DNA from: Pelagophyceae sp. CCMP2097
Lineage: Eukaryota > Sar > Pelagophyceae
Assembly: GCA_026770575.1 (NCBI GenBank)
Contig: MU657196.1
Location: 51,513 to 115,512, forward strand
Direction: 5' to 3'
DNA length: 64,000 nucleotides
Part shown: positions 55,079 to 64,000 of the stretch, one piece after another
Numbering within the stretch: the stretch's first letter is position 1
Layout: every line of letters begins with the position of its first letter
Program-made: the position numbers and the translations under genes
The notes under the pieces: model-generated
The model's input: the letters and a program-made list of their open reading frames with translations, nothing else
Databases searched by the model: none
What the model was told of the DNA's origin: nothing

Positions 55079-58000
55079 TTTGAGGTGAGCCTTTTCGACG
55101 TTTCGTCCTCGACGTAAAACGGCGGGCTCTCGCTCCGCGCCGCCGCGTCGGCAGCGCGTCTGAGCGCCTCGATGACGCTGGCGGCGCAGTCGTCGACGCG
55201 CCTTTGTGCGGCGGCGCCACCTCGGTCAGGCCAGTGCGCCTTGCACTGGACCCCGGCATCGTTTCGGCCCAGGCAGGCGGGCTGCATGAACGGGTTGCGT
55301 AGTAGCACGAAATCGGACCCAAAGCCGGCGTCCAGGTAGCCCGCGTTCAACGGCGAATCGTCCAAGAAATCCATCGCCGTCGCCAGAGACAGTAAGACGT
55401 CGCAGCCCGCCCAGGAGAAGGGCAGCGGCGGCGGCGGCGCGGGCCGGTGTGCCCGCGGCGGGGCGACCTATCGACTCTTGGAATCGACGCTTGCAACGCG
55501 TCGACGCTTGCCGCCCCGCGGAGCCTGGCGTGGTCTTCCCTCGACGTCCGTGCAGCGACGCACCGTGCGAGCAGCGTCGATCATGTGCCGCTGCACGGCG
55601 CGCGCCGCCGCGGCCATGTGCGCAGTCTTCGCCGCGCCGCCGAGCACAGACGCCGGCGGCTCGGCCAAGACAGCCGAAACGGCCGTCAAGGAGAACTGGA
55701 CGCGCTGCGGAGCGGCCGGCGTCGGCGCGGCCGCGGGCGTCGGCGCGGGCGCGGCGCGAGTTGATGCGTCTGAGAGAGGCGTCTGACTGCTGGCTGCCGC
55801 GGCGCCGTCAGCGGCCCGCGGCGATGAGCGGCCCGCGTCGATGGGCGGCAGCGCGGCCGGTTCGGGCGCCAGCGCCTCGACGAGCGAGGCGGACGACGCG
55901 CCGCACGGCGTCGCGAACGAAGCCTCGGACGGCATCGCGCGGAGTTCGCCCAGCGACGGCGCGGCTCGACTCGCATCGGCGGCTTGGAGCGACGGCAAGG
56001 CAGTTGCGGCGGACGGGGCCGCCGCCGGCGCGTGATGCGGCGCCGCTGCGTCGAGCATCAAAGTGTCCTCGGGCGGTTCGGGCACAAGCGTTCTGGCGTC
56101 GACGTCGGGTGGTATGATTTCCCACAATTTCCCGCGAGCGTCTAAGAGAAACCCCTCTTGAATAAAGACTCTTTGCCAGGCCAGCACGGCCTCGACGACG
56201 TCGCAGGCCGCGGCCTGGATCTCGCGCGAACCGAGGAGGCGCACGACGGCGCCGTAGCCGGCGCGGGCCTCTGCAATGAGGCAGTTTCCTTCAGAGGCGC
56301 GCTGAATAGCCGCCGCGAGCGCACAACGGACTTCTTCCTTCTTCGAGTCAAAGGCGACGCACGCCGACACAACAGCGGCGGCGCGCGAATCGGAGACGTC
56401 GTTGCCGAGGTTTGCACGCTTCACTTTTGGTTTGTAGACCTTATCCGGGATGAGAATGCGCGACTGCCGGTGCACGTCCATTCTTCTTATCAAAGCCTCC
56501 ACGTGCGGCCCCGAATCGTCGGACGTTCGCGGCTGCCACTCCGGGATGGCGCCGACCCTCCGTCTTTCGCGGTCCTTTTCTAAACGAGCAATTTCTTCCG
56601 CGCGTCCGAGCAGAGGCTTCCCCCACGAGGCGTGCCAGAGCTCGTGCAGGTTGCGCTCGCCGCGGCGCGAGTCTCGCACGGGCGCGAGGCCCGCGTGCTG
56701 TAGGACGAGGCGCAGCTGTTGCCGAGGGACGAACTTTCGAAGGGCCTTGGCGCCTGATAAGACAGTTCCGAATTCGTCGACGAAGCGCAGATCAAAAGCG
56801 GCGCCGCCGGCGTCGCGCCGCTCCACCAGCGCGCGTTGCCACTCGTGTTTTTGTGAAGCGCGGTACTCTACTAAAGAGCCCATGGCCATGCCGGCACAGC
56901 CTTTGGTTAAAGTGAGAGAGTGAAACTCCTCCGCTATAATCGCCTGCAGCCCTGGATCCAAAAAACGCGTCACGTCCTCGGCCGTGGCCGCGTTGCGGCG
57001 CGCCCGCCCGGCCTTGACCTTTCGGAAGTCTACACTTGTGTCCTTTTTCGAAAACGCGTCCGTGACGGCCCACTCCTCCGACTCCTCCGACTCCGAGTCG
57101 CACTCGACGGGAAACGCCCAGCGCACGTGGCTCAAAGCGATTTGCGCCGCGGCCTCGATGCGCAGGCCGCGGGCCTCCTTAAAAATGGAATCACCGAGCG
57201 ATACGGCTTTTCTCGTCGCTTCAAAGTATTCGAAATGATACCTCAAAAACTCGCGGGCCACCGCCGTCGCCCACTCCCAGACGTCGCAGATGCAGCCCTG
57301 CGGCGGCGCCAATAGCGAATCGGCGCGCAAGAGGCCGCGCGACGCTTCGGATAACGCATTGAGCAGCGTCGGATTCGCCGTCCACGTCCCAGGCCGAGCC
57401 TTGTCCTGGCAACGAAGCACCGCCGCCAGAGCGCGCGGCACGCTACGCAGGTGGGCCTTTATAAAGTATGCTTCTTGGAAGAAGCCCTTTGAAGAACAGC
57501 GCTCGTGGGGCCTCAAGAGCGACTTCCCAAACCCCTCGAAAGATCAGCACTCATTACTACTAGAGGGCCTCAAAAAGCGACTCACAACGCGTCGTCGGCT
57601 TTTGCGAGCTTCGCAGCCGCCGCGCGCGCCTACGCCTCGCCGTCGAAACACGCTCCTTGCGGCATGGTGCGCAAAGAGTGCTTACAACTTCATTGGCCGC
57701 GGTCTGGAACTCTGCGAGGCTCGCGACCGACGACTCTGCGCGCTCGCGCGCGAGCCGCGACGGCGCAGAGTCACAGAAACCCTCGTAGACCGTCACCTAC
57801 AGTGGGCACGTCGGAGGCTCTTGATCGCGAACGTCCCAAGAACACGCTGCAGTCGTCCCCAGAGGCGGGCCCGCATACGTCCGACCCGGGCACGCGCGGC
57901 GCCGCACCTTGAGGCTGCGCGCGCGCATCTTGGGCTTGAACTGCGCGAGCGCGGAAGACTTGCGCTGCGCGAGCAGCGCCGCCGCCGTCGCGGGCTGGCT

Positions 58001-58279
58001 CCCCGTCGCCGCCCCGTCGCCCGCCGGCCCGTCTCCCGCCGTCGGCGTCGCCGGAGTGGCGGAGGTGCGCCGCGCCACCGGCGTGCGTTCGCGCGCCGGG
58101 CCGCCGGGGCCGCCGTCGGGCCGGCTCTTGCGCGGCGGTGACTGGGATTGCGGCTGCGGCGGTGCATCCTCCCTCACGAGCGACACCGCAGACCGGCCGT
58201 CGTCTGCGTCGCGCGAGGCGCGCGCCGCCGCCGACGACGAGGCCGCCCCAGCCTCGGCCGCGCCGCTGGCCATGGCCAT
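55069..58279 (-). CDS. large uncharacterised protein
   Basis: I recognise no family. ATG 58279 begins a low-complexity N-terminus rich in Ala, Pro and Ser (for example PQPQSQSPPRKSRP). An intron (about 57907-57797, GTGCGG to CTGTAG) joins LKVTVYEGFCDSAP and AESSVASLAEFQTAANEVV. The long central exon (about 57480-55470) is helical and conserved-looking: AYFIKAHLRSVPRALAAVL, GCICDVWEWATAVAREFLRY, LRFVDEFGTVLSGAKALRKF, RNLHELWHASWGKPL. It passes into an Ala/Pro-rich stretch with KRRRVAS. A last exon after GTCGATAG gives LNAGYLDAGFGSDFVLLRNP and ends at 55069. Joining the last exon is inferred from the acceptor and proximity; it could be a separate short gene. Confidence 0.5.
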
Positions 58280-58434
58280 GGCTCGGAAGTCGACGGGATG
58301 AGTCGAGCGTCGTTGTTTTCGCAAGATATCGCTAAATGTCCGGCGGTGATTCGCCGTCTTCGCAAGACTGTAGACGCCCCACTGACATTGAACACGTCGC
58401 TCCCCAGCCCGCCGTATAGCCCGTGTACGGGACC
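58280..58434. promoter_or_regulatory. shared divergent upstream region
   Basis: The large unknown gene (minus) and the RING gene (plus) diverge across 155 bases, so their promoters share this stretch. No motif was recognised. Confidence 0.3.
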
Positions 58435-59753
58435 ATGGCCGGCGTCGACGAGTGGATCACGGTGACGCACGTCAAGCCGCAATCGGCGTAAGTTCCAGCG
58501 TCTGGGTGACTGGGTCTCGATACCTCCTTGGACCTAGAGGCACCCAGAGGCCCTTGGTCCCGCCACCGACGCTTCCTTCCTTTAGCGACGCGGACGATGG
58601 GGACGAATCCGGTTTGACGAAGCAGCAGCTGAAGAACAAGAAGCGGTCGGAGCGGCGGAAGGAGCGGTCTGTGAGCGAGGGCTCTTGGCACGATAACATG
58701 CAGTGCCTGTCCGTCGACGACTTCCAAGCTTCCGCGTCGCCGCCAAAGCCCAATCCGCCGCAACCGCGCCACTCGGCCGAGCAGCTGCCGCGCAAGGAAC
58801 GGCGCCGACGGACGGCGTCGGTGGGGAACTCTTCCGACGAGGAGGCCGTGAAAGGCGGCCACGACGAGGACCAGACGGACACGGATTCGTTGGTAGAGCT
58901 GCAGAAGAAGATCCGCAAGCTGGACAAGGCTCTCCGGGCGATTGGGGCCGCGCAGACGAAGCACGGCGACGACGGGGCTGTAGACGCTCAGCTGTTGGAG
59001 AAGATGGCAAAGGCTTCGGCGACGGCGAACGACCTCGAATCGGCGCGTTCAGCCGTCCTACTCGTCGAGGACCGCCTCTCGGCGCGCGCCGCCGTGCGAG
59101 CGGCGTTGCGCGCGGCGACGCTGCGCAAGCGACATTCGGAAGCCTCGTTGATGCTCGAGGTGCGTCGAACGTTCTTGGTTGTCGTTTCGGGGACGACCCA
59201 AAGCATGTCTTAGGTGGACTTTGACTCGGACTTTGCGTGTCCGATTTGCACCGAAGTCGTCGAGGCGGCGGTCTCCGTTCCAAGAGCGTGCGCGCACATC
59301 TTCTGCCGCGGCTGCCTCGAGGACCACGTCGAGCAGGCGGCCAAGCCGGCAGACTGCGTCTGCCCGATGTGCAGGGCGCCTTTGTGCGATGCCGCAGACG
59401 GTTTTCGAGTCGACGCGAAACCGGCTCTGCTAGTACGGTCGCGCCTCAAGCACCGCAAGGGCCGGTGCCACTGCGGCGCCGACGTCTACCTCTCCGCGCT
59501 GCGGGACCACTTGAGGGCGTGCGGGAGCGATTCGGGCATGTATCCTTTGCGACGGAAGTTTGGCCACGAATTCAAGCAGCCCCGATTCGCACGCGCCCCG
59601 GGCAAGCCCAAACCCAAACCGCCGCAGTTTGAAGCCGCCAACTACGACGAACGTGCGTCCGGTGTTCTTGCGCCCTTGCCGACCACGAACCCGACGCGCC
59701 GACCAGGTATGATGCTCCAGGCTGCTCTCCTCGCGTCCGTGCACGACCGATGA
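58435..59753 (+). CDS. RING-finger protein, probable E3 ubiquitin ligase
   Basis: Three exons (58435-58487, 58586-59159, 59214-59753) join in phase to 388 residues. The N-terminus is MAGVDEWITVTHVKPQSA. A charged, probably coiled-coil region follows (LTKQQLKNKKRSERRKERS, ELQKKIRKLDKALRAIGAAQ). The RING begins right after the second intron: CPICTEVVEAAVSVPRACAH, IFCRGCLEDHV and CVCPMCRAPLC give the C3HC4 set. A second Cys/His cluster (GRCHCGADVYLSALRDHLRAC) follows, like TRAF- or RNF-type accessory fingers. Introns are 98 nt (GTAAGT) and 54 nt (GTGCGT to CTTAG). It likely transfers ubiquitin; substrate unknown. Confidence 0.85.
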
Positions 59754-60417
59754 GCCGCATCGCCGACGGGGGCCCGGTCCGCGGGACACCGCGCGTTTTT
59801 GCGTCGTTTAAAGCATTCGTGGCGTTTCCGGCAAAGGGTGTCCGTCGAGCTTGAGGCAGAGCGGCAGGTGGTGCCAGCCGTCGTCGGACCAGAGGCGCTT
59901 TTGGGAGGCAGAGGCCTTCCGAGGCGTCGCTTCGGCGTGCGCGCTGCGGCAACCGCCTCGCCTTCCTCGCCTGGGCATGCGCGCGGCGGAGTGCACTTCG
60001 CAAGAGGGGGCACACCGGAGAAGCGTCGTCGGCAAGCTGGTATCCGAGCGCGCAACCCATCGCCTGGAAACACAACTAACGGCGCACGGACGAAGAGCCG
60101 GCACGTGCTCCCAAGGATCTATTCGACGTCACTATCGAATTGGGGCTGGTGTCGTCAGGGGCCTCCTCGGAGGCACCGGACAGCTGGGCCCAAATGGAGC
60201 AGCAGCTCCTCCGCATCATCAAGACCTGTCCTTAACGAGTCGCTCCCGGACAGGGTCACGGAGCTCGACGACGCAGCGCGTGGGGGCCCGCCGGGGGCCG
60301 GATTTTTATTATTATCGCCGAACCATCCATTTTAGCGATACGCGGGCGCGATGCTGGCAACTGCCTAAGTACCAGTCGACGTGACGTTTAAAAGCGTCGC
60401 GTCCAGCGCGTGCCTCG
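59754..60417. other. intergenic region with a possible minus-strand exon
   Basis: On the minus strand, 60104-59808 contains a frame whose end (SQKRLWSDDGWHHLPLCLKL) looks more protein-like than its surroundings, stopping at 59808. It could be a terminal exon of an unplaced small gene. A stretch around 60290-60320 is AT-rich. Nothing else is supported. Confidence 0.25.
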
Positions 60418-60950
60418 ATGGACCCCGCACGGCTCGACTTTCACGAAAGCCTGTGCGCTTCGATCCTGGCCGGCACGAAGCGGGCGACGACGCGCGTCCA
60501 AGACGAGGTCGATCCGAACTCGGACTTGGAACGCTTAGCGCCGACCGTGCGCTGCGCCGCGACGTCGCAAGGCGCCGTCTTCGCGCACCTCGTCATCACG
60601 CGCACCGACGCCGTCCGATTCGGCGACGTCGACGACGCTCTCGCGGCGCTCGAGGGCTGCGACAGCGGTGAAGCGCTGCAAAAGCTCCTGCTAAAGTTCT
60701 ACCCAAACCTCACACCAGCGTCGCACCTCGTGGTGCGTCGCCCGCGCCGCGGGCATCGCAGGCAGCTTACGACGGAAACATCATCTTACAACGAGAACAG
60801 CATCATTATTGCTTCAGACGCTGCGTGGGCCTCTGAAACCGGGCGCAGGTCTACCATTTCCGCCTCTGCGACGCGCCGGCACCAATTCCCTGGGCGCTCG
60901 GCGCCGCCGTCGCGGCCATCGAGGTCGTCGGCAAGGCCGGAGACGTGTGA
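60418..60950 (+). CDS. small ASCH-domain protein
   Basis: ASCH domains are PUA-like folds thought to bind RNA. Exon 1 (60418-60732) encodes MDPARLDFHESLCASILAGT, KRATTRVQDEVDPN (the substrate-loop lysine/threonine type), AHLVITRTDAVRFGDVDDAL and LLLKFYPNLT. A 116-nt intron (GTGCGT to GCGCAG) keeps frame into VYHFRLCDAPAPIPWALGAA and the stop at 60948-60950, giving 138 residues. The length suits a stand-alone ASCH protein. Function in translation regulation is inference. Confidence 0.75.
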
Positions 60951-60991
60951 GCGCAATACTGCCACAGAAGCGTGTCATGTAAACTCTGTAG

Positions 60992-61589
60992 GTTTGGCTC
61001 CACTCTCTCACAATCGCGACCGCTGCTCCTCCTCTCTCTAAACGCCAACGACCTGCACTGCGTCCTCACCGCCGGCGGCGCCGATTTCGCGCCCTGGCTC
61101 GCCGTCGCGGCGCTCCGGCGGCTCAGTGCGTCGCTAAAAGAGCGCGTGGCAAATGCGACACGTTGATGGGTCATGAGACAAACGCAAAGGCAAACTGCGA
61201 CGCTAGGCGAGGACCCGCTCTTCTACTGGCTCGGGTACAAGTACCGCGACGCGGGCATTTTGCGGTGGCTCGGCGTCGACGCGGCACGAGGGTGGTTCCG
61301 CAAGGCGTCGGTACTCGCCGTGTTGATAGAGCCCAACGCTTTGGTCTGTTGTTTAGCCGGCGCGCAGGACATGCCCCCTACGCAATTCGCCGCTTTGAAC
61401 GTTGCTGGCACACTCGCTAGACTCCTGCTCCTCCGCTTGTTGGCGCATCAGCCCAGGATCCAGACTGTCGTGGACTTTGTGCAGCGCCACGGACGCTACG
61501 CGCTCGCCATCATGCTCGCGGCCGTTTTGGTCAGGCCAATTTCAGCGCGCCTCGGCCCGCTATTCCGACGGACGCCTAAAATCGAATGA
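60992..61589 (+). CDS. VTT/DedA (SNARE-associated) membrane protein, 5' end missing
   Basis: VTT-domain proteins are scramblases or transporters of endomembranes. A first visible exon (60992-61125) reads LLLLSLNANDLHCVLTAGGA and FAPWLAVAALRRLS. An 81-nt intron (61126-61206, GTGCGT to GCTAG) joins in phase to EDPLFYWLGYKYRDAGILRW, IEPNALVCCLAGAQDMPPTQ and FAALNVAGTLARLLLLRLLA. Then VVDFVQRHGRYALAIMLAAV runs to the stop at 61589. RxSEDPLFYWLG and the Pro-containing hydrophobic segment resemble the second half of VTT domains. Only about 170 residues are found; the acceptor CTGTAG at 60991 implies an upstream exon I could not place, possibly overlapping the ASCH gene. Confidence 0.6.
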
Positions 61590-62080
61590 TCCATAGAGGC
61601 CGTCGGACTGTCGAGCCGGCCGTCGGCCAGCCGAGCCGGTCCTCGGGCGGTCGCCCCGGAGGTTCGAAGAGACGCACCTGGACTGCAAAGAGGATTGAGA
61701 CAGGCAGGTAGGTACCAGCGCCGCCGGCAGGGTCCTACGCAGGCGCAGACGCTCGGGCCGTGGCCCGGGTGCGGGCTTGCGCGCGTGCGAGTACGCTTCC
61801 ACTTTTCGGCTGCCGCCGGCCGTGGCTCTGCACTGCTCAGATGCCGAGCCCTGGTGCTCTGCTCCGCACTGGCAGCCACAGAGCGTGCTGACTTTTTTCG
61901 GGGCTTTGATCGCGGCATCGGCCGCTTGCGTGCCCAGGGCGGCCGATGTTTCGAAGACGCCGCACCAGCCCGCACTCGGCACGGTGTCGATCGTCAATCG
62001 TGTAAGGAATCGATCGAGAGTGCGATGGAATGATCTTCGAATCCTTTTAAGGACGTGCCCCGCGCAGGCAGCGGGCGCCC
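61590..62080. other. no supported gene
   Basis: A minus-strand frame at 61997-61560 has some natural-looking composition (TSAALGTQAADAAIKAPKKV) but no methionine start or domain. CCGTCGG-type short repeats occur at 61600-61650. The region lies between convergent genes. Confidence 0.3.
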
Positions 62081-62431
62081 CTAGTCCTCGTAGTCAAGGA
62101 CGCCGAGGGGCGAGCGGCTCGGCGCGCGGTCCGGCGCGTCGGACGGCGAGGACTTGCACGTTTTGTACGTCGAGGCGTCGTTGCGCGGCTCGCCGCCGGG
62201 GCCGAGGCGCTGGCGGCAGGGCGTCGCCAGTTGCATCGCCAGTTGCACCGCCGACGGCGCCGGCTCCACGGCCGCGGCCGCCCTGCCACGCCAAGGTCGC
62301 ACATTCGAGTCGCGGGGGGCACAACAGGCAAGTCGACGGGGCGAATCGCACGAGAGTTGCGGGAACCAGCGCGCGAGCTGCCGGAGCACGGCGTAGACTC
62401 CGGCGACGACGGCGTCGACGACGAACATCAT
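62081..62431 (-). CDS. small hypothetical membrane-associated protein
   Basis: The frame of 116 codons starts MMFVVDAVVAGVYAVLRQLA, a possible short membrane anchor or signal, followed by Cys- and Arg-containing sequence and an acidic end (SPLGVLDYED). No family is recognised. The direct repeat CGCCAGTTGCA at about 62225-62245 encodes a duplicated QLAMQLA. It may be a real short gene, but evidence is composition only. Confidence 0.4.
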   Translation of the reverse strand: MMFVVDAVVAGVYAVLRQLARWFPQLSCDSPRRLACCAPRDSNVRPWRGRAAAAVEPAPSAVQLAMQLATPCRQRLGPGGEPRNDASTYKTCKSSPSDAPDRAPSRSPLGVLDYED

Positions 62432-62825
62432 GGCGCAGCGCCTCGGCACGACGAGACAGAACAAAGCGATCACAATCTTTTTTGGTGCTGAAACATTTCG
62501 GCACCGCACGCAACCGCCGAGACCGGCTTCCGATCGATTCCGTGACTGCACGACGCCAGCCCAGCCGCCGAGCGGGGCCCTTAGGATCCCATACTCACAC
62601 TAGTGTACATGTACCCCCGCACCCAGCTCCTTGGCACTGGGGCCCGGTGACGAGAATCCAGGCGTGTTGTGTACCGCCGGGCCTCTTCGGGCCCGTTGAA
62701 TCGCGGGGCGCTCGTTTGCGGCGCGTGGCGACGGCGCGTGGATGCGCACCATCGGCGGCGCTCCTTGCAGTCCGGGGAGGCCTTGTCCAAGGCACCGGTC
62801 AACGCCAGCAGTCTTCTCTAAAAGC
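62432..62825. other. intergenic region, no supported gene
   Basis: No frame on either strand shows a domain or splice-consistent continuation. The region contains ATACTCACACTAGTGTACATGT (about 62590-62611) with a partly palindromic CACTAGTG core. Confidence 0.3.
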
Positions 62826-63805
62826 TCAACGGACGCCCGTCTCGGCCCACTTTGGCGTGGCGAATTCGTCGCCGGGCAGCGCGCAGTTCAGCGCGACGTG
62901 GGAGAGCGGCCCGGCGTTTTGCGTCTTCTGCCTCCAGGCGAGGTCGTTCTGCAGCACCTCCGCCCAGTCTTTCTCGTGGCGGTACCCCGGCGAGCTCTCT
63001 GGATTCTGGCGGTCGGCGCCGGCGCCGGTGATCTGTCGCCAGTTTGCGCCGAGGACGTCGAGCATCAAAGCTTCCGAAGCTACGTCGTCCTTGACGAAGA
63101 CAATTTTCGTCGCCGTGTTCGGGTCGATGAACTGTTTCACGGCTCTATATGCCGAGTTGAAGATCCAGGGCGCGTCGTGCAGGACGATGTGGCCGCAGCA
63201 TTCCGCAAAACAGTTCATCAGCATGGACATGGTTTCTTTAGTCACCGCCCAAGACGCGTTGTTCGCCAGCGAAAAGCAACCCAGGTGCATAAATATGACG
63301 TACCTATCATTCAAAAGTGGGGGTGTTCCATAGAGTTCCAGACTCACTTGGACACGTCCGTGCCTTGCACTCTACGCAGGGCGTGCTCCAGCACGAAGGC
63401 GAGGCACCGCAGCTGCGCCTGGGCGTCGGTGGTATTTTCGCACGTGTTGTCGAAAATAACGACGGGCCTGCCCCACTTGTCCAGCGTCGGGGAGACGCGC
63501 AGCTTGCCCGTGCGCGATTCCATCTCAATCTCCGTGTAGTCGATGCGGTAAGGCTTCCTTTGGAGCCGCCAAGCTAAAGCTTTACTCAGCAGGACCTGCG
63601 CCTTGGCGACGTCGCCGTTGCGCGCCGTCAGGAAACGTCGGAGCACGGCGCCGTCGGAGTAGTACCACTCGAGCTCGGAAAAGCTGCCCTCCTTTTGGAC
63701 CTTTGCCAACAATTCCTGAGCCTTGGCTTCCAGCTCCGCAGACTCGAGGTGCAGCGGCGAGACGTGCACGGGCAAAACGACGACGCTCGCGGGAGCGGCG
63801 CACAT
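62826..63805 (-). CDS. CRAL-TRIO (Sec14-like) lipid-transfer protein
   Basis: Sec14-type proteins carry phosphatidylinositol or other lipids between membranes. ATG 63805 starts a CRAL-TRIO N-terminal helix region (SDGAVLRRFLTARNGDVAKA, LSKALAWRLQRKPYRIDY). A 44-nt intron (63347-63304, GTGAGT to GATAG) joins TDVSK in phase to YVIFMHLGCFSLANNASWAV. The lipid-binding core continues HDAPWIFNSAYRAVKQFIDP and KIVFVKDD, typical of the CRAL-TRIO floor. A C-terminal tail (EKDWAEVLQNDLAWRQKTQN) runs to the stop at 62826. Total is about 311 residues, a normal length for the family. Lipid specificity cannot be read. Confidence 0.85.
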
Positions 63806-64000
63806 TCTTGCGGCCGTGCTCGTCCCCGAGACGCGTCAATCCCTTGCGGCCGTGCGCGCGGACGTCACGTACGTCACGGTACTCAGACGTCGACAATGCG
63901 GAAATAGCTCAATAAGAGACAGATTTTATGACGTCCTCAAAATGATTTATTGAGATATTATCGGCCGGGGGGCCTTTGCCGCGGCAGCCCGCGCTGGTGG
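63806..64000. other. window end, no supported gene
   Basis: Upstream of the Sec14-like start the sequence becomes AT-richer (63890-63960, with GATTTATTGAGATATTATCG). This may be promoter DNA of that gene or the edge of another element cut by the window. Confidence 0.3.

Overview
The window looks like nuclear DNA of a GC-rich, compact, intron-bearing eukaryotic alga. A pelagophyte stramenopile of the Aureococcus type fits best. This is an inference from several things. Coding DNA is very GC-rich. Introns are mostly short (about 42-120 nt), often start GTGCGT, and many carry small tandem duplications. One membrane protein has a signal peptide followed by an ASAP-type motif, as in heterokont plastid presequences. 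The gene set (coactosin fused to a thioredoxin-like domain, MYND/RING/Sel1 proteins, F-box-like WD40 families, ankyrin-TRP channels) also fits. No bacterial operons, rRNA, convincing tRNA or CRISPR array were seen. Most genes are multi-exon. I joined exons by hand from reading-frame continuity, splice dinucleotides and phase.

Layout. 1-1165: no convincing gene. 1166-3571 (-): EF-hand/bestrophin channel. 3817-11374 (+): a seven-exon ankyrin-TRP channel of about 2,314 residues. 11585-14569 (+): HAD-family cytosolic 5'-nucleotidase. 14632-17888 (-): secreted GH3 glycosidase. 18120-19338 (+): WD40 protein with a one-base frameshift. 20234-21184 (+): aspartyl/asparaginyl beta-hydroxylase. 21264-22405 (-): WD40 protein. 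22606-23232 (+): secreted RTX-like repeat protein with an in-frame TGA. 23054-29514 (-): ZNFX1-type helicase/zinc-finger gene broken by a retrotransposon fragment. 29864-31430 (+): sulfatase. 31945-32535 (-): short WD40 paralogue. 32935-34857 (+): Deg/HtrA protease. 34967-35883 (-): HscB co-chaperone. 36165-37777 (-): coiled-coil protein. 37975-39583 (+): coactosin-thioredoxin-like fusion. 39809-41433 (-): membrane-anchored glycosidase-like protein. 41632-44431 (+): CK1-type kinase. 44655-47954 (+): FUSC-type transporter. 48032-49729 (-): EngB-type GTPase. 50048-51216 (-): glycosyltransferase. 51492-52828 (-): ankyrin protein. 53461-54493 (+): MYND/RING/Sel1 protein with a frameshift. 55069-58279 (-): large unknown protein. 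58435-59753 (+): RING protein. 60418-60950 (+): ASCH protein. 60992-61589 (+): VTT/DedA-like membrane protein. 62081-62431 (-): small hypothetical. 62826-63805 (-): CRAL-TRIO/Sec14 protein.

The genes do not form one pathway. They are ordinary eukaryotic housekeeping, signalling and glycan genes on both strands, with gaps often under 300 bases and several divergent or overlapping convergent neighbours. The most interesting material is structural: introns built largely of tandem or exon-derived duplications (candidate introner-type introns), a dated-looking retrotransposon insertion in the ZNFX1-like gene, unusual domain fusions, three indel frameshifts and a possible selenocysteine codon.
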